From the NCBI RefSeq assembly GCF_019578655.1, contig NC_063259.1:11994489-12058488 (forward strand): 64,000 bases of DNA, read 5' to 3'. A program made the position numbers and the translations under genes. A model generated the notes under the pieces. The model did no database searches. It was not told where the DNA came from and saw only the letters and a list, made by a program, of their open reading frames with translations. Shown piece after piece: positions 60,281 through 64,000 of this stretch; the stretch's first letter is position 1; every line of letters begins with the position of its first letter. The stretch is from Ricinus communis (lineage: Eukaryota; Streptophyta; Magnoliopsida; Malpighiales; Euphorbiaceae).

Positions 60281-60620
60281 GAATTTTATTTCTTGATAGA
60301 TAAAAGAAAACTTGCTTGCTTACATTACTCAAGACTTCTCTTTATATAGAGGAGTCTTAATACAATAAGACAGAAAAGATAAGGTGGGAATCTTATCTTT
60401 TACACATGTCTTCCTAAGAAGAAAAGATGAGATTCCCACTTACATAAAGATAAATCCTATCACATCCCTAAGAAGACGACAAATAATACACTTACATAGA
60501 GATATCACATGCAGAAAATAATACACCTAATAGGACGAAAAAGATAAGATAGGAATCTTATCTTTTTACACCTTTATATCTTGAATTACGGAGAAGAGAG
60601 ATTGTCTTTATTGCCAGCAA
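60281..60620 (-). promoter_or_regulatory. 35S-type pararetroviral promoter and polyadenylation region
   Basis: On the minus strand CCTCTATATAAAGAG (60338-60352) is a TATA box in the context usual for caulimovirid pregenomic promoters. About 50-60 bp after it AATAAA (near 60288-60294) is a possible polyadenylation signal. Upstream (60353-60570) are two GATAAG-type palindromes: AAAGATAAG...CTTATCTTT at 60374-60401 and AAAAAGATAAG...CTTATCTTTTT at 60538-60567. It would have driven the pregenomic RNA leftward. Confidence 0.55.
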
Positions 60621-60629
60621 AAGGATGAG

Positions 60630-61442
60630 TCACCACGAACCACTATCATCATCCATGGGCTGAGAATCTTGCATGATGGCATCTTTTTGTTCAGTGGTCA
60701 AACTTGGATCATCTAGTGGAGTCGGCAGTATAGGTAAGGTGGATCGTTCAATAATAGAGTGTTCAGTCCATTGATTATCAGGTCCATTGTAAGTGCAGAC
60801 AAGTGGTGTAGAAACATTGGTCCTTCCTAAATCATTTCTCAATTGTAGAGTGAGCTTCAATTTCCTTGTTATTGGCGGAGGAGCAAGATGCAAGGGCATT
60901 TCAATTGTTTTCCAATAATGACAGATGTTTTGGGTGGCATAGGTGTCTTCTGAGAGCTTAAAGTAAGGCATGTGAAGAATATAGATGGCATGATATCCTG
61001 AAGCCTTGAAGTCATTATCCGTGAACAAATTGTTTTAATGAATGATTTTGAGGAGATCCTTTTTCCATTGGTATGGGGTTTTGAACTAAGTGAGATATTT
61101 CCATGGATATGTTCCTACATTTGTATCAATATTGAAGAAGTATAGGAGGTCCATGACTGGCACTTCTATAGCATGATAATAAATTATGGAAAGACACCAT
61201 AGAAACCATAGTTCACTTTCAATTTGTGGATGGGTAGGAGAAAGGTGATAGATTAAGCACCAAGGGTAATCTGGATAAAAGAAATTGGGTTGGATAGGTA
61301 GTGAGAAAGTCTGTTGGATGATTGCCAAATAATAAAACATCATATTTTTAGCAAAATTGTTGACCTGTTTGGTTGTGAGACTTGTAGGAAGGTCTGGTGG
61401 TGAGGGAGGTTGCAGAGGGTTTTTTGAAGACGAAGAGGCCAT
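60630..61442 (-). pseudogene. Pararetrovirus second ORF, function unknown
   Basis: The likely start is the ATG at 61440-61442 (MASSSSKNP). The frame is open to 61086, then has two in-frame stops (61086-61088 and about 61035) and is open again in 60630-61028. All pieces are in one phase, so a product of about 270 aa was split by nonsense changes. The protein has aromatic, membrane-like stretches but no motif I recognise; the C-terminus is acidic (MQDSQPMDDDSGSW). The position after RNase H fits the ORF2 reported for Florendovirus-like endogenous viruses. Confidence 0.55.
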
Positions 61443-61869
61443 GAAGATTATCGAAAGATTAACTGTTGAGGTGAGGAGGACAATAGGTTGGGGTTTTGGT
61501 TGTGGCTTTGATAGTCTGGATAAGAAATCTGGGATGAGGTTTCTTGTTCCTTTTATAATGCTGTACTTCAAAATCATACCTGCTAAACCATGATTTTAAT
61601 CTTAATAATTGCAGTTCTGGTAAGGTCTTTTGATTGGACTCAAGGATCTTTGAAAATGCAGAGTTATCCATTCGGACCAAGAAATGTTGACCAATCAGGA
61701 AAAACTCAAACTTTTTTATCCCATATTTGACTGCCAGAATCTCTTTATATGTTGAATGGTAATGCCTTTCTGATGGAGAAAATTGTCTTGATGCATATCC
61801 ACACAGTTGTTCTTTGTTATTGAGATTTTCAAAAAAGAATTGCCCCCCATGCATGATCAGATGCGTCAT
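61443..61869 (-). pseudogene. Pararetrovirus RNase H
   Basis: Open in 61459-61869 (CGYASRQFSPSERHYHSTYKE, EFFLIGQHFLVRMDN), the connection and RNase H region of caulimovirid polyproteins. A frameshift against the RT frame lies in the 61829-61869 overlap. A second shift near 61560 moves the terminal NLIPDFLSR motif into the frame of 61577-61443. Confidence 0.8.
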
Positions 61870-62647
61870 TCTGTAGGATAAGATGTCCTGTAGACGGAAT
61901 GGTAAGGGAAGGAGGATTGTGAGCCAATTCTTTCAGTCTCTTGACAGCTGTTGTCTGTTCTGTTCCCCAAGGGGGAGGGTTCTTTTTGAGCATTTTGGAA
62001 AGATGACATGTGTAATTGGATAGATGTGGTATGGCTTCCCTAATATAGTTGAGTATCCCAAGAAATTGCTGAATTTGCTTTACAAAGAGATTATGATCTG
62101 GAAAATAATCAAGCTCTTTTGTCAAGTGTGGACCATATGTATATTGGCCGTCCTTAAAATGCATTCCAAGGAACTCTATCTCTTGCTGGCCAATAATACT
62201 CTTTTTCTCTGAAAGCATGATTCCGTACTTTTGGATGATAGCAATGAATTGTTTTAGGAGTTGATGATGTTCCTCAGCCGTTTCTAAGAATAAAAGAATA
62301 TCATCAATGTAGATAAGGGAGGAATAAAGGATAGGCCCAAAGATTTCTATCATTATTTTTTGGAACTGAGAAGGGGTTGTTTTGAGCCCAAAAGGCATGA
62401 CTGTCCATTGATATTGGGCGTTTGGGATACAAAAGGCTGTTTTGTATCTTTCTGAGGGATGGATGCCTAATTGCCAAAATCCAGCTTTGAGATCAAATTT
62501 TGAATAGAATTGGGCCTTCTGAATGTGGACTTTTAGGTTCAAAATGCGAGGAAGAGGAAACTTGTTATCTTGCAAAAAATGATCCAGAGGCTTGTAATCA
62601 ATAACAAGTCTCTTTTTGCCTCTTAGTTTTTCAGATCTTTTTTCCAC
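61829..62647 (-). pseudogene. Pararetrovirus reverse transcriptase
   Basis: A 272-codon open stretch with the full set of RT blocks: VIDYKPLDHFLQDNKFPLPR, FSKFDLKAGFWQ-type block A, VMPFGLKTTPSQFQ, the catalytic YIDD (residues 113-116 of this stretch), and FLGMHFKDGQ followed by LGILNYIREAIPHLS. It copies pregenomic RNA to DNA in the capsid. The first codon given is only where the frame opens after a stop; the natural polyprotein starts far upstream. It ends in DASDHAWGAILF at a frameshift. Confidence 0.85.
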
Positions 62648-63088
62648 GTAAAAAGCTTGACAGGCCCATTGCGAGGTTGTGGGCTCGATGAGGCCTTGTT
62701 ATAGTAGAGTCAGACATTCTTATATGGCAAGAGCTAGATCTGTAGGAGACATTCCTAGATGGGTGGCTTTAGTTGGATTGATATATTCGTTAAGCTTGAA
62801 GGGAAGGCTGATATAGAATTGGGGATTTTTCCACAAGGGTAGTGGGTGTTGAAAATGTGAATGGGATTCTGGACAGAAAGAAAGGAATTTTTTCTTATAT
62901 TGCTGGAATGGTAGTGTTGTGTCTGCTATGGTGAACAGATTAGAAGTATCTGTGTATGGACGGAATTGCCTTTTAAACTTTATTCCATTGGGAAGAATTT
63001 GAAGCCTTTGAGCTTGATGATAAACATCAAAACCTATTAAAAGGTCTTTATTTGGGAGATCTGAGCCAATGATGTGCGTCCATACCAC
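62648..63088 (-). pseudogene. Pararetrovirus protease-to-RT linker region
   Basis: Open in 62720-63088 (IIGSDLPNKDLLIGFDVY, the region after the protease active site, to THLGMSPTDLALAI). The phase is the same as RT. Stops at 62717-62719 and near 62699 interrupt the approach to RT. Confidence 0.7.
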
Positions 63089-63118
63089 ACAATCAGGAAA
63101 GAACTGTATCCCGATTTT

Positions 63119-64000
63119 TTATTTTGTGATCAAGGTAGTCTTGAAAGTTTGGCCATTCACCGCTCTGAAAAACTGAATATGAGATTTCCAATATTCAGAT
63201 GGGAGGACTTCAGGATTCATCATGCTTCTTTGAGCTCCAGTGTCAAAGAAAGCTATAACTGGAACAAGCTTTGAGTATCTTGAAGGTAAGACTTGTATAA
63301 GAACATAAGGTACTGGAGAAATTTTAGTAGCAAGTTGAGATAACTCAGGAACTGGAGATGGAGAAAAAGGGTACTGCATCACATTTGCTAGAATGTCCTT
63401 TTCTTCTTTTGAGGAAAGACTGATCATCAAAATTGGAATTTCATTATCATCATAATCTGAAGAGGACTCTTCTGAAGAATTAGTAGAGTCTGAATGTTCT
63501 TCTTCTATTCCAAAGAGACTTTCTGGAGTGAGATCGTCTTGTTCTGATAAGAGAGACTTTATATCTTCTCCAAATGAATCTGGTAGAGACATGGGCATGC
63601 TAACTTGCCGGATCATTCTTGCTGCCTTTTCCAGATTTTGAGGGCAATCCTTAGCATAGTGCCCCTTCTTTCGGCAGATGTAGCATCTGTCTGATTTGTT
63701 GCCTTGATTCCTCTTTTTCCGGAAGTACCTGAATTTCTTTGTATGTGGCCTTTTTCCTCTGAATTCTTTGCTTCTGTTACGAGGGTATTTTTGGAAATGG
63801 TGTTTGATTTTCTTCTTGTGACTGGAGTAGGCACAATTGGAGGACTTGCATTTAATCTTGAGGTGGCTTTTGTTACAGGCCTTTTGAACAATCAAATCTC
63901 GTTGAGACAGTCTCCTGAATAATTTTTGTTAGTCACATAATCTCTTGATAGAGGAGAGAGTAAACTGCCAGATTTCTCCAAGAGTAATGGAGGTAACTGG
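63119..64000 (-). pseudogene. Pararetrovirus coat-protein C-terminus and aspartic protease
   Basis: Open in 63119-63895. A basic region precedes a zinc knuckle CYICRKKGHYAKDC (CX2CX4HX4C, residues 71-84), then an acidic Ser/Glu/Asp stretch (131-152) and the protease active site FFDTGAQ (about 216-222, genomic 63232-63250). The zinc knuckle binds pregenomic RNA; the protease cuts the polyprotein. The phase continues to the window edge beyond a TAA at 63929-63931. A stop at 63119-63121 separates it from the next part. Confidence 0.82.

Larger units (their letters stand above)
60026..64000 (-). mobile_element. Endogenous pararetrovirus (Caulimoviridae), degenerate, right end outside window
   Basis: Minus-strand order: coat-protein C-terminus with zinc knuckle, aspartic protease, reverse transcriptase, RNase H, second ORF, promoter region, Met-tRNA-like site. 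There is no integrase and no LTR, which separates it from Gypsy elements. The layout with a separate ORF after RNase H resembles Florendovirus-type endogenous viruses (inference). At least five in-frame stops and two frameshifts are visible, so this copy cannot encode the viral proteins. Movement-protein sequence would lie beyond 64000. Confidence 0.82.

Overview
The window looks like plant nuclear DNA: AT-rich, few genes, built mostly of transposable elements. The ZIP transporter and its intron style, the Athila, Sirevirus and Copia retroelements and an endogenous plant pararetrovirus all point to a eudicot. The species cannot be fixed from sequence alone. No rRNA, tRNA or CRISPR feature was seen.

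One clearly intact host gene is present: a ZIP-family Zn/Fe transporter (+, exons 36022-36657, 37399-37548, 52606-52911; 363 aa). Its second intron is 15 kb because it carries a nest. A Copia element (Copia-2, 39898-52434, minus) holds a Mutator-type MITE (40402-40858) and a second Copia (Copia-1, 42040-49751, minus), and Copia-1 holds a 2.9-kb solo LTR (45996-48927, minus). Each layer has terminal sequences and a target-site duplication (TSD) that can be read directly. A Pack-MULE (52964-54152) with ~240-bp terminal inverted repeats and a perfect 9-bp TSD starts 52 bp after the ZIP stop codon. It carries a captured piece of a KH-domain RNA-binding protein gene.

The left third holds a second nest. 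A Sirevirus-like Copia (4019-24152, plus, TSD AAAAG) sits inside an older LTR of its own family. It is split by a non-autonomous Athila-type Gypsy element (10887-22109, minus, TSD ACTAA). That element is split in turn by another solo LTR (16940-19893, plus, TSD CTCAC) of the same family as the one in the ZIP intron. Further left are fragments of a diverged Athila LTR, a Gypsy protease region and an unclassified repeat (1-1205) that has a second copy at 27485-28860.

The intergenic space at 24.4-36 kb and 54-60 kb is very AT-rich. It contains two oppositely oriented tandem arrays of Helitron-like units (31.9-34.8 kb reversed; 55.9-57.4 kb forward). The right end (60.0-64.0 kb, minus) is a decayed endogenous pararetrovirus with coat-protein zinc knuckle, aspartic protease, RT, RNase H, a second ORF and a 35S-type promoter region, broken by several stops and frameshifts.

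The most notable points are the Pack-MULE, the four-component nest in the ZIP intron, a protein domain shared by the 3' ORFs of the Sirevirus (Copia) and the Athila-type (Gypsy) element, and dense arrays of CACGGCCGTG-like palindromes in the Athila-type sequences.
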